64,000 nucleotides of DNA from Avena insularis (Eukaryota > Streptophyta > Magnoliopsida > Poales > Poaceae). The stretch lies in the NCBI GenBank assembly GCA_023614405.1, contig CM042684.1, positions 533,308,682-533,372,681 of the forward strand, read 5' to 3'. The position numbers and the translations under genes were made by a program. Positions 11,600 through 34,244 of this stretch are shown in pieces. Every line of letters starts with the position of its first letter. The first letter of the stretch is position 1. The notes under the pieces are model-generated. The model was not told where the DNA came from, made no database searches, and saw only the letters and a list, made by a program, of their open reading frames with translations.

Positions 11600-11975
11600 A
11601 GGCCCTTCATCTGCTTGACTACTCCAATATGGTTAGCATCAGTTGGTGTCCATCTGCTTGACCTTTTCGTGGCTTTCAATACTGTAAGCTATCCTTCAAT
11701 GCGTAATTTAGTCATATGACTGAACCTGCTAGTCACTTACTCTCTGCTTTGCGTTACTTAATCTCTTTGGTTTGCGTACCAGTTGTTGTGGTCACTTGTT
11801 AACTCCTCGTGTGGGTAAATGTGAAACAGTGGAGCATTACATATGTCTGAAAGCATCTGCATTTTCATCTCTTTATGTCCATTTAATCTCTTCTACTAGC
11901 TTCCAAATTCTCACCGAACAACCAACAGATGGTAACCAAATTGTAGTGCTCAAGTAGATGAAGCACTTCTCTGAC
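11600..11975. other. Spacer between the two inverted F-box copies
   Basis: No gene is seen. It is the loop of a tail-to-tail inverted duplication whose arms are F-box copies 2 and 3. Confidence 0.5.
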
Positions 11976-12882
11976 CTAACACCCAGAAACTAGAAGATCT
12001 GGCCTGGCACAGCAGCTGTCACGCTAGCTAGCCATCTGACTTGAGAATCGCCATTCCACAAAACCGGGAATGCACGGCCTAGGGTATTCTTCAAGAGTGC
12101 AGATAACATGCCGTTTCTTGTTGTCTGTATAATATGACATAAGTGCCTCGTCCTGTAGTACACCATCTTGAAAGAAAATCAAGGTACATTCTGGATGGAT
12201 TCGCAACAAGATTATAGGATTCATAGGGCTCACCACAAGGCCTTCCAAGGGGTTCAAAAACACTGGCAGTGTGCTTTAAGGTCCACTCTTCACTAGCATA
12301 ATCCTCAAAAACACAAACTAACAGCCCACACTCGTTAACACAGTCTATCTGCATACCTTATAAGTGTCCCTGAGACTGCCCAATGATGGAAAACTCAAAC
12401 TTTCGGCGGCATTCGAATTGTCCCCCCAAGCATTTCCAGAGTCCAAGTCCACTGACTTTTGTTATGTTATCTAAATCAGTAATGAAGACGAATATCACAA
12501 AGAGAAAGGGAACACAGCACGGTCGAAACACAGAAAGATGCAGGTTCTTGTACCAATTTGAGCCCTAGGCACAGGCAGCACTGCCCAAATCTCCTCAGTC
12601 ACAGAGTGGCACACGACGAATTCTTCATAGTCAATTGTGCAATCCCAACCACTGCAGAGGAGAATGCCGTCGCAAGGCCCGTCTCCAAGATTTGGGGGCT
12701 CCGGTGCGACTTAAAAAAATGAGGCCTTAATTTTTGTACACACTCAAGAACTACTATAACAAAATCACACGTTTAACTTATATTGTATAACTTCCGAATG
12801 TGCTATGTCGTACAATGTTTAAAAAAATACCTACTATTCATTCAAAAATAATAAATATAGCATCAAACAAATAAAACGAACC

Positions 12883-13062
12883 TCATGATCTACCAAAAAG
12901 CATCATCCGCCGGGTATTTCTTGAAATAAAATCTTCAATCATAGCATTATAGTTGATCTTCTCCAAAATATCTAGAGCGCCCTTTTGAGACTGAGCCGCT
13001 GCTTCTAATCTCTGTTTTTTCTTCTTCTTCTCGTAACCCGATTGACACTTTGTCCTTCTCAT
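12883..13062 (-). pseudogene. Miniature hAT transposase remnant, 59 codons
   Basis: ATG at 13062 opens a complete 59-codon frame. The N-terminal part is basic (SGYEKKKKKQRLEAAAQSQK), like the start of plant TTF-type/hAT transposases. The C-terminal part (IEDFISRNTRRMM) resembles their extreme C-terminus. The whole catalytic core is missing between them, so the element is an internal-deletion derivative whose remaining frame happens to stay open. It cannot catalyse transposition. Whether it is translated is unknown. Confidence 0.55.
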
Positions 13063-13095
13063 GATTTGCCTGTCTCAGAAATTTAAAAATTAATA

Positions 13096-13225
13096 CTCCG
13101 TTCGACCCAAATTAGTTGAATAGTTGACTTAGATTTGTCTAGATTCGAATGTATCTAGACTTGTTTTAGACTAAAACAAATCGAATCTAGACAAAAATAA
13201 GTCAACTAATTTGGGTCGGAGGGAG
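13096..13225. mobile_element. Stowaway MITE nested in the hAT element
   Basis: This 130-bp hairpin has ends CTCCGTTCGACCCAAATTAG and, inverted, CTCCCTCCGACCCAAATTAG. TA lies on both sides (13094-13095, 13226-13227). Confidence 0.9.
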
Positions 13226-13974
13226 TAATAGATGAGTAATTAAGTATTGTATACGAAGCTAGCAGGTTCATTGATTCATTGATTTTCTACATGCGATGGC
13301 TAGAAGGTTCATTGCTTCATCGATTTTCTACACGCAATAGCTAGCAGGCTCACTGATTTTCTACAGGCGATACCTAACAAAGATTGGCCAGATCCTTACC
13401 GTGCCGTCCGTGCGTACTGCGTAGCTCAGCTGACTCTGAGGACGTGAGGCTGGGCGATAGAATTAGTAGAATTAGCTGATCACAGTGATCGGTGATCGGC
13501 TGGGCGGCGGCCGGGCAGCGAGCAGCGATCTGGGGAAGGCGAAGGGAGGTCGGGGGTTGGACGCCAAGCGACGCGATGCGGTCACGCGAGTCACGCCAGG
13601 AAGGCAGCAGCCAGCAGGGAACGATCGCCAGCGATTTCTGCTGGAGTGCTGGGCCTAGGCCGCGACGGACGCAGAGTATTACAGGGCCTAGGATGCACAA
13701 AATTGGGGGCCCTCCAAAACCGGGGGCCCTGTTCGGTCGAGCACTTCGAACCTGGGCCTGCGTCGCACCAACTTATAGGAGAGACTAAGAGATGGGTTCA
13801 CCATTGACCGGCCTCTCCCGGACAGATTGAGGAAACCAATGCCATTGCTGCTGGAGCGGCCGCTGCGGGGCTGGCAGAAGAAGCCGGAGAGCGTCTGGTG
13901 TGACCTCCTCCGGACGGCGGGGCCGGAGCAGAGAGCAAGCCAGGCCCTCGACATTGGAAAATGAGTTCAAAGCT

Positions 13975-15978
13975 AGAGCATCTATGGGCCTACAGGCTCG
14001 AAGAATTAAAATGCCATTGCCTGAACAAACTATAGTCCAACTTTCCAGAGCTCAAAGCTGGAGCTTTGTCCCATAGATTAGTATTAGTATTTTCATCCAT
14101 GGATCAGGCCATTCTGTGTGTGTGTATGTTTTGTGAGCTCTCAGTTCTCAGCAGAAAAGGAGATGGCCAAATTTGGTGACTAGATCCAGACTCCGAAACA
14201 CAAAACCGGATGTTCGTTCTAACCTACGAGTAACCAACTATCCTCGTAGCACTTTAGTAGAACATGTGAAAGATTACATTACATTGACATTAATAGCAAA
14301 TTTGTTCTCAAGTGCATCACGCTGGGCCGCTGGCAAAAGATCAAGATCAGAATAGTATATTTACTATTGAGGAATTATCGTGCTATGGTAGGTTATGTTT
14401 AAAGGAATGTGCGCACATAGCCTATTCTGGGTTTATGCCAAGTTCGGCAGCCAACCAACAAGTGAACTTATTATCATGCTACTGACTTAAATTCTCTCAA
14501 CTAACACCATGTTTACAGCAAGGGGATGGATGCATCACATCACTCAAATCAATAAAGGAAAGTTCGCGAGATGCTTAAGGAACAACGTGTTCTAGACACT
14601 CAACTTTGGTATTTGTTGTCATCCTGAAATCCTGAACGCGAAAACACGCCCCAAGTTGGTAGAGTGGAAGAATCGAAACATTATCTCGTTTGATTGATGT
14701 GGACAACAGGCTACATGTGCGGTAGAGTTATTAGTGTGAAAGGGAAATCTCAGAACTCACTTTATGTGCGTCATTGTAATCGCTATCAGTAATTTGCAAT
14801 TGCCGACTCACCATGATCTTGCACAGCCTATCTTTCACTTTATTAAGTCTTATTAATCAACGTGGAATTAAGACTCTCCGATGCTTTAGATTTTCCTTTT
14901 CTTTTATGAGAATCATTTCTGAGTGGCTATTTTTTTGAAGCAAGCACCATGGAAACACGTTGTTAAGTACCAATAACAGGACCAGGTAAATTTGTACATG
15001 AGTAACATTAACAGAATCAAGGTCACGTATTTGGTGTGGTCTTCGTATCAAAAAATGCTTTCAGCTTCTAATGAAGAGTTGTACTCAACTGAATAACACG
15101 AAGTCACACATTAACAACTACAGAGTAGAGTATATTACAGTAAGAAGTCGCATTGTTAGTCTGAAGTCTAAACGAAGCTACAAACCATTGAATAGCTAAA
15201 TTCAATTTGCATTTTTAAGAACACCATGCACGATTTAGAATGGTAGGTAATGGATGATAGCACAAAGGGGTATACACGTATTCTACTCAATAGCCAATAG
15301 CTAGCTGCAACCAAAATATAGATCAGATTCTTCGTGTTCCACTGAACACCACCTTTCAATTATGCATCTCCTAAACTGACACTGAATGACCAGATAATGC
15401 TCTGCTATACTGAAACTGGTAGTGTTAGATGAGCCGGCCAATCATCTGCTTTGCTCATAATTACCAATCGAATTCCAGCCCTCATCCTGTTACCAAGCAT
15501 TTTCACAACACTACCAATTAAAGACATGTGTTGCATTTAGTTCCAACACTACATAACCAACATGTCCAAAAAAATTAAACAAACCGAACTACATGCACAT
15601 ACATTATCAGGTTATTAGCAGCATGTTCCAGCCAATGGAACAGATAGGATCGACCAGATGTTGGAGCACTTACATCAGTAGGATACAAACCACTGAATGG
15701 AAATATGAAAATCTCCCATAGAACACGCCACGTGTTCCCTAAGCATGCTCGAACAAGTTAACAATTCCAATGCTAACTTAGCTAAATATACACAGCTACA
15801 TTTAACTTGGCCTATGATGTCCAGGCATAGAGGAACAGCGACATCTTTCCTGTGTTAACATCATCTTCCTGCAGAAGCCACTGCATATGACGACGGGTCA
15901 ATGAGAGATTGCCAAGACTAAATGGAAGTGTAGAGGAGCACTCAATCGGCATACCGAGTTGGGCAGCCTCTGTCGGCC
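13975..15978. other. Intergenic region, 3' flank of SMC3
   Basis: No gene, transposon terminus or RNA gene was recognised. The SMC3 3' UTR must lie at the right end of this stretch, below 15979, but I could not place a polyadenylation site. A short (GT)n run occurs near 14117. Confidence 0.4.
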
Positions 15979-27114
<11,136 letters not shown>

Positions 27115-28540
27115 TGTTGCGACAGGGAGAGTTCACACCACCATTAAATTCTGCAAGCATAGGAAAGCAGTTGTGAATAGTGGATCAGAGTGACCGAAAA
27201 CTCTACAGGCTTGCGGCAAATGTACCACACTAGGGTGGTGGTTTGGTTAAAAAATGCAACCATGAACAAGATGAGGCATGAATAGCGCACGAGGGTGAAC
27301 CAGAACTCTACAGGCTGACAGCAAATGCAACAAACTACCGCACCAGGGTGGTGCTTTGGTTCAAAATTGCAACCATGAACAAGATCAATGTGAGACTACA
27401 GTGGCCTGGTTTTCAGGTAAAACGTAACCACGGTTTTCCAAGTTCTTTTCTGGTCCGAATCGAGAGAGGGGTGGTCTGTCTGTCTGCATCTCAGAAATCA
27501 AAAGCTGAACCAGTCCATCACAAGTAATGCTGCACAGACCGGGTAGACAGGGCACGCTTGCTTCCAAGTATAAACAGACCAAACTTAACAAACCAAACGT
27601 CGGCTAGCGATACAAGACCGTCGAGAAATAACCCGTACGGTTAAGGAAGCAACAGCTGAAACTGAAGAACGCGCCTTACTTAAGTGCGGGACTCTACAGG
27701 CTGGCAACGTGCGAATCTACGGCGATAATAAAGGTAATAAATGTTTCCCAAGTTCTTCTCTGGTCCGCCCCGAGCGAGGGATGGTTGGTCTGCATCTCAG
27801 AAATCAGAAGCTGAACAAAACCATCGCAAGTAGTGCTGCACAAACCGCGTAGACCAGTGCGGGCTTACTTCCAATCCAATCTAATAAACCAAACGGCAGG
27901 CTAGCGACACGAGGCTGCGCCGCGGACAAACAAATAGCCCGTGCACTGCAGTTAGGAAGCAACGGCTGGAACTGAAGAGCGCATCCTAGTGCGCACCAGG
28001 GTTGCCCCAGGAACCCTTGCCCGAGCAGCTCAGTAGAGCACGGGGGAGTCGACAAGCGCAATTTCACCAACAAACTCCTGAACGAGTGGGCTAGGGTTTA
28101 GGACCGTGGCGGGCCGGCGGGAGAGTGAAAGCCTGCCTCACCGTGGAAACCACCGAGCAGTCGCCGGCGAGGGGAAGGGGGTCGCGAGGGGCGCGCAGCC
28201 GTGGGACCGGAAACCCTTGCTAGCCCCGCTCAGGCGCGCGCGGTTGGGGGAGGTGGGGGAGGGAACCCTAGAACCTAGAACCTGGAAGTCAAGCCCGCCA
28301 CCGCCGCATCCATGGTGCGCGCGCGAATCACGGGCGAAATCGCAGCTACTGTTGCTGAGGACGGAGAGGAGAGATTTACCTTTCGAGAAATGGGGAGAGC
28401 TCGGCTGGGCGGGAAGGGGCGGGCGAGGAGGAGCAACGAGCGATGGGGGAGGGGGGGAGAAGAAGAGAAGAGAGTCCAAGAGGAGTCGTGCTCCTGCGCC
28501 CGGCGAGAGAAGGGGGTCAGCGTGAACCGGTCCCTTGTGC
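27115..28540 (-). promoter_or_regulatory. SMC3: SMC3 5' UTR with a probable leader intron, and promoter side
   Basis: Directly before the ATG, a short untranslated exon (27150-27115) is preceded by an acceptor, TTGCAG. A good donor, CGAAAG|GTAAAT, lies at 28380/28379 within a GC-rich, pyrimidine-rich stretch typical of a grass 5' UTR. I infer a leader intron of about 1.2 kb (27151-28379). The interval itself shows two diverged, similar segments (around 27180-27560 and 27660-27850, both with acaggctg.cagc and tggtccg..cgag) but no gene. No TATA box was assigned. Confidence 0.55.
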
Positions 28541-28544
28541 TGTG

Positions 28545-28987
28545 GACCGAACCAGAGCAGTGCTCTGCGCTTCCCCGTGCTCGGTCTTTCAGATGCAAAA
28601 CCAAGAATCTGAAATGAAATGTAAAAAAATACAAACCGTTGTGTGGTATTTTTAATTCGCAAAATACTCTTTCTATTTTATTTGTGGCGGAATCCAAAAA
28701 ATATAAGGTCGAGTTTTGAAACAAAAATTGGTACTGTTGCGGACTGCACGAGCGTGACGCTGTGCACTTCAGGCTTGTGGCTGATACTATCCGTTCACTA
28801 TACCGTTCGCAAAAAAAAACTCCTATACTGTTTTTTTCCTTTATCAATTAGATTTCGTAGCGTGGTAGGGTGGATATTGCTGTATGCTGTGATTTTTTCA
28901 TTTTGAAAAAAATTCATACAGCTTTTCGGGCCTAGGTGTGTACTAAACATCTTATATTTTGAAACGGAGAGAGTATAACATGTATCT
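28545..28987. other. Intergenic, with one end of a Stowaway MITE
   Basis: No gene is seen. At 28944-28974 the text taaacatcttatattttgaa followed by acggagagagta is the right end of a Stowaway element whose left end is lost. Confidence 0.45.
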
Positions 28988-29592
28988 AAAAAGATAAGCA
29001 GAAGCCACTCGCCACTCCCACTTCGAAATAAAAGCCCTAATGAGGAGCAACAACCTCTCATCCTCTCGCCTACTCCTCTTCCTCCCCGCTCGAGCTCCCT
29101 TCCTCGACCTGGACCCTCCTATGGCCTCTCCTTGATTAGCTTTGGAGAGGGGCGGGAGGTGGCGCCGGAGTAGTTAGGTTTAGGGTTTGTGACTTTATGT
29201 CGGTCTTGGGCCTTATGCCCATCGATGCATATGCTCCAGGCTGCTGCTGCCAGATCTGGAGATTAGGGCTTTTCCTAGCGGTTCTTGAGCTCCTCTGGCC
29301 GGAGTTGAGGACAGCGACGAAGGTCGATGCATCTCTCAATAAAGTTGTTGTTTGTGGCCACCATCTCCTGTGGAGGATTGGTCTCGCGATTGGGCACCCT
29401 CTGGCCGAGCATGGTGGCGAGGAGGGCGCAGGACATCGCGGCTTCCTCTAATGCGGAGCTCTAGTGGGGTGCTCGCTAGATCTTCAAGGTTTTGGTTGCT
29501 TCCCTTTCTCCGGCCGGCTGTGGAGGCGAGGGGAGGAGGAGCAGCGACCTTATCTCGTGTAAATCTGGAGTGCTGGTGTTGGGGGCGCAGTT

Positions 29593-32500
29593 TGTAACTA
29601 CCTCGGTGAATTACGCTCTAAGTTGCATGCCTGGATGAGCGAAAGTGGTTAAAATAGTACGGTGGGGCCAGGGGCCACTCACAGGTAGACCTTTTGGCCG
29701 TCCTAACCACTTCCAGAACATCAGGACAAGAACGAGCTGAATGTCAGCGAAGGAATCAACTACATACACAAGTGAGTATGTATGCAAGCCACCATACAAT
29801 AGTTTTCAGAGCCATTCCATCTAAAAGAAATAGAAATATTGCAACGCCATACGGCAAGATCCAAATATCCTAGATAGAGATATTAGTTTAGGATAGCTCC
29901 TCATACATCAAACATCAGAGTATCAGACGGAAGCGGAAAACAAGATCCGAGTAAGGATAAGAAGCAAATCGGCATAAGATGCCACATAACTAAACACATC
30001 CCTACGATCTCACGGATCCCCATCCCCGGAATCTCTACACCGCGTGATCGTTGCCAACATCATCCGTCTCCTCCACCTAGTATCTCTCTTGCGAATACAC
30101 CTGTTCATCTGAATCAAACAATTTATCGTGTGAGACCCTAGGGGTACTCAACAAGTCTTTATGCCTCTAAAGGGGACATATACCTGGGGTGACGCAATTG
30201 CAGCAAAAGATAATAACTAACAAGTCTATAGATACTCGCTAACCATCCGCCTAACCAATAATAGACGGATGTCCGTTAATTGGTAACAACAATTGTAACA
30301 GTATAATTAACAGATCCATCCTCCTTCTCGCTTACCAACGAGAAAGCGGACGAACAACCCATCCGTTGGCAGTTTTATTAACCATTCCATGAGTGTTGCA
30401 CTAGTTACTAGTCAGTTACTTAGTCAAGTTAAAAGCGGTACTCTAGTTATATTTGTCTATGATCGAGAAACTGTGCTCTAAGTCGTTCATAACCGCGGAC
30501 ACGGCTTTCAGAAAGATTTACCCTGCAGGGGTGCACAAATAGCAACACACACTCGATCAACCTCGGAAAAACCAAATCAAAACCCAACGAGGAATTCACG
30601 ACAAAGCGATCACAGGATTCAGAAATATTTCAGGGGGACACCCCACTAAGATACCCGCAATGAAGTTGGTCGGCTCCGGAACGGACCCAGGGTTTGTGTG
30701 GACGGCGGTAAACGACTGGGAATCCGAAAATGTAACTGGGCTTGTCGATACAGTGAAAACGTGTCACGATCCAAAACAGTACAGGTGCTCCACGCACAAT
30801 CGTAAATAAACAGGAAAGCATGGCATAAGTATAGGATAGTAATAAAACCCCAAACTAGTTGTGGCCCCAAGAAATAGAAATGAATCAAGCTCAGGGGGTC
30901 CACGGCCTCCCGGATGTGGATAGTGCGAATAGTCAAGGAACAGGAATCAAGTACTTGGGGTCCTACGGGACACAAGTGAGCATGAAAAACCAAATAACAG
31001 ATATTGCTCACCGGTGCCTCTTTCATTAGTTATCCCATTACTACTCAGGTTAAGTTGTTTAGGTACCTCGTTATCCATCAGACACTCATATATCATACAC
31101 ATGCTGTTCTACGACTCGCATGGCTCAAACAACTCCTGTAGTAATGGCTCATGGGATGGAGGAACAAGCTTCGGTGGGGTTTAAAAGTAAAGGCTATGCA
31201 GTACTTGGGATTCAATTTAATGCGATCGTGACTTAATGATGCAAGAATAAGATAGAGGCAATAGGTATTATATGTATGCAAGCATGTGGTAGTGCTTGCC
31301 TGTCAGCTCAGTTGAAGCGAGAGACGGATCTGGGTAGTGCTCCTGGGATTCCTGATATATCCCCTGCTCGGCGTCTATTTGAAGAAGAACCAAACAAACA
31401 AGGGCCAACATAAATAAAGTGCACAAGCATAGCAGTAAAAATGCGACAAGCAAACAAGCATGCCATGATGAATGATGCACAATTTACATGGAAATAATGT
31501 AGCATGGCATGGTGAGGTGTGGGGTACAAGAATAAAGCATTTTCTTAAGTTTTAGTCATGTTTAACTCCCAAATAAGTTGCTGTATATTTATATTTATAT
31601 GATGCATGCTGCAAATCAGAACATGAAAGGCATAGTTAGAACGGGCTCGTCGCGCTGATCGATTTAGACATATTATTTGTCAAATTTGGAGTTGTAGAAT
31701 TAAAGTTATTAATTATTTAAGAAAAGGCATTTTTATTGCATTTAAACAATTTCAAAATTTTAATTTGCCCAAAAGATATTTTGAATGGCATATTTGCAAT
31801 CCTCACATTTTTCTGATTCCAAAACATATATTATTTGTATTATTTGGAATTACAATTTAAAAGTTATTAAAAACGGAATTTAATTACATATTAAAACATT
31901 TCTGAAATTGTTTTATTAAAACAAAAACGCAGACAGACTTTTGCTACTACCACAGCCCACCGACGACATGTGGGGCGCTAGTCGGCTAAAACCGTGTAAA
32001 CGCTTTTGCACCACGAGCTAAGCTAGCCAAGGACCGACAAAGGGGCCAGGGCTCATAGGCCACACGACAGCGAGCGAACCAGGGGGTGCCACGTGGAAGA
32101 TCTAGGGGCTACGGGTTGAGGTTTACAAAAACCCAGGAGCCTTTTTGCAAAACTGCCACGGGAGGCTGTCTGGTGGGCCTGGGGTACTGCGGGTTGAGGC
32201 AAAAAGTGTGTGTGTGGGGGGGGGGTATTTGCAAAGTACCCAACTGGTACTGTGGATCTTCTCTGAATTTGCTGTCGATAGGTATGTGCGCGACAATGAC
32301 AGTCTTGTGTGGGGCTCGATCTGGCGACCTCGTCTGGGTGGCCTTCTACCGCTGCGGTGGCTTGGGGTTGCTGATAGGGACAGGGGGCGCGGCTAGAAGT
32401 GCTCTTGCGACGCGACTGTGAGGAAACGCGACGTGACACCGGTGCACAGAGGCTGCTCGACTAGCGGTCCGGCATGAACAGGAAGCAACGGCGAGGAAGG

Positions 32501-34207
32501 AGGTGTCAGGGAGGTTTGGGGGCTCACCGCGGTGACGTCGGTGGTGATGGATCGGGTTGGGGAGCAGCAGGGCAATGTCGAGGCAGAGGCCGAGCGAGCT
32601 AGGGTTTCCGTCGGCGTCACGGATCTGTGGCAGGTCTGGGGCCTCTTCTCCTGGTTGCTGTGCACGGGAACGACGCAGGAGGTCGCCTTGGTCTTCCCCG
32701 ACACCAACACACCCGCCCGCCGCCGTGTTTTGTCAAGGAGATGGAGGAGGCCGATGATGGCCGACGATGGGGTGGAGAGGGGTGGCAGGTGAGGGAGAAG
32801 GGGAGGCGCAGAGGCCAGGGGGAAGATCTGGCACGACAGAGAGATGGGAGGGAGTAGATGAGGATGGAAGAGGAGAGGGGTGCCGTGGGGGATCGGGTGG
32901 AGAAAAAGGTGGCTTCGGCCACCTTTTTGCTTCTCCTCCCTCACGTGCTGGGCACGGCTAGGGCATGGGAGGGGCGGTCAGGGACTGCCAGGTGGGACCA
33001 GGGCGAGGCCAAGGAGGCCAGGCTCGGTGTGGGGGCCTGGTGGTAGAGAGAGAGGGTGAGCTAGGGTTGGGGTAGCTCGGCTAGGGTTGGATAGAAGGGG
33101 TAGCTTCGGCATGGGGAGAGAGGGGCTAGGTGGGCCCTTGCTGGCAGAGAGAGGGAGGGGTGCCTCGGCATGGTGAGAGGAGGGTGGTGAGGTGAGGTTA
33201 GGGTAAGGGGTTAGGGTTGGAAAGAGAGGTAGGGGTTATGAGGGTTTTAGGGTTTAAAATTGATCAAGGCCAAAAAAAAAACAAGGGGTGATGAGGGTGG
33301 AGATTGTGAGAGGTGAGGTTTTGATGCTCATGGCAAGGAGAAGAGATCAAGGTGGTAAGGTTTTATGGTAAGAACAAAAGAATAGAACCAACATGAATGG
33401 ATTCACAAAGAACCATGCTCCACTTCCAAAAATACAAGAAAAACCAAAGGGAGGGGATGATGGTGAGATCTGCATGGCCCATGCAAAAGCATTAAATGCC
33501 ATGTTTTAATCTTGTGAAAACAAAGTAAATAATCATGGCATTTACATATGCATCCCAAAATATGGAGTAAGGCCAAGCTAAAAGAATTTAAAAGAAGGTT
33601 CCATGTGGAGTAGATGGAGATGATCATATTTGAATATAATTGGGACTTGCTAGTGTATATATTCCACTAGATGTTTAATAGTCTCTAAAATATTCCAACA
33701 TGAGCATACATTCATAATAATCCATATGGAAACTAGAAAAAGGGGTTCCACTCACAAAGCATGCAAAGGTGGCTCCACATATTAATAATGTGGAACAACA
33801 TGATGTTAGTGTGAGGGCATGTGGAAAGTAGAAGTGGATCCATCCCAACCCACATGAGCTAGTTTTAAAAGCCAAAGGAAAAGTAGAGCTCATGGATAAT
33901 TAGAATGGTGGAATTATAAGGTGGTGACAAAGAAAGGTGAGGGAGTTGAATAAAAGATATGCCCCTAACTCAACTTGGGCATCAAGCATTTATCAAGAAC
34001 CAAATACAATATATCAAGAGGCAAAAACAATGAATAATGCATATGAGAGAAGAACCAAATGAAAAGGGTTTTATATGATGCTCAAATGCAAGGTGGCATG
34101 ATGACATGAGCATGATATAATTATGATGCAACAATTATATGTAGGAAGTAGCAATTATATTACTAGACCATGTAGCATTACATATGTTAGACAGATGGGA
34201 TGCTACA
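29593..34207 (-). repeat. 3' LTR of the Gypsy element (left copy, 4,615 bp)
   Basis: On the minus strand it starts TGTAGCATCCCATCTGTC and ends GGTAGTTACA (TG...CA). GC-rich and AT-rich sections alternate. Open frames inside, such as that at 32393-32944, lack domains and are not genes. Confidence 0.93.
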
Positions 34208-34220
34208 ACTCTCCCCCACT
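34208..34220 (-). promoter_or_regulatory. Polypurine tract of the Gypsy element
   Basis: Minus-strand AGTGGGGGAGAGT directly abuts the 3' LTR start, the expected plus-strand DNA priming site. Confidence 0.85.
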
Positions 34221-34244
34221 AAACAGGAATCTTGCCCCGGGATT

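Larger units (their letters stand above)
12673..13731 (-). mobile_element. Non-autonomous hAT element inside F-box copy 3
   Basis: The termini are CAAGGCCCGTC... and ...GGGGGCCCTG, inverted-repeat-like, with gattTGGGGGC / aattGGGGGCCC next to them. They resemble the two other hAT elements in this window (45658-46334 and 60996-62279). The flanks tgccgtcg (12665-12672) and ttcggtcg (13732-13739) match at six of eight bases, as expected for an aged 8-bp hAT duplication. The interruption falls precisely within an F-box codon run. A Stowaway MITE (13096-13225) is nested inside. Confidence 0.75.
12024..13970 (-). pseudogene. F-box protein gene, copy 3, split by a hAT element
   Basis: Read on the minus strand, 13970-13735 encodes the second half of an F-box and the following linker (SRAWLALCSGPAVRRRS, GFLNLSGRGRSMVNPS, RPRFEVLD). 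The reading continues at 12670 with DGILLCSGWDCT, EEFVVCHSVTEEIWAVLPVP, IIGQSQGHL, a stop, then LVCVFEDYASEEWTLKHTAS and a further frameshift before LMSYYTDNKKRHVICTLEEY. The 1,059-bp gap between the two parts is a transposon. The first 45 or so residues of the F-box protein are missing at the 5' end, where unrelated sequence starts near 13957. Stops, frameshifts and an insertion together make this a clear pseudogene. It lies in inverted orientation to copy 2. Confidence 0.8.

Noticed and set aside
28106..28847. Long frames on both strands around 28.1-28.8 kb
   Set aside because: They overlap the inferred SMC3 leader and promoter; GC-rich sequence keeps several frames open and no domain is seen.
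32393..32944. 183-codon minus frame, repeated at 42097-42777
   Set aside because: It is present in both LTRs of the Gypsy element at equivalent positions and has no domain; an LTR-internal chance frame.
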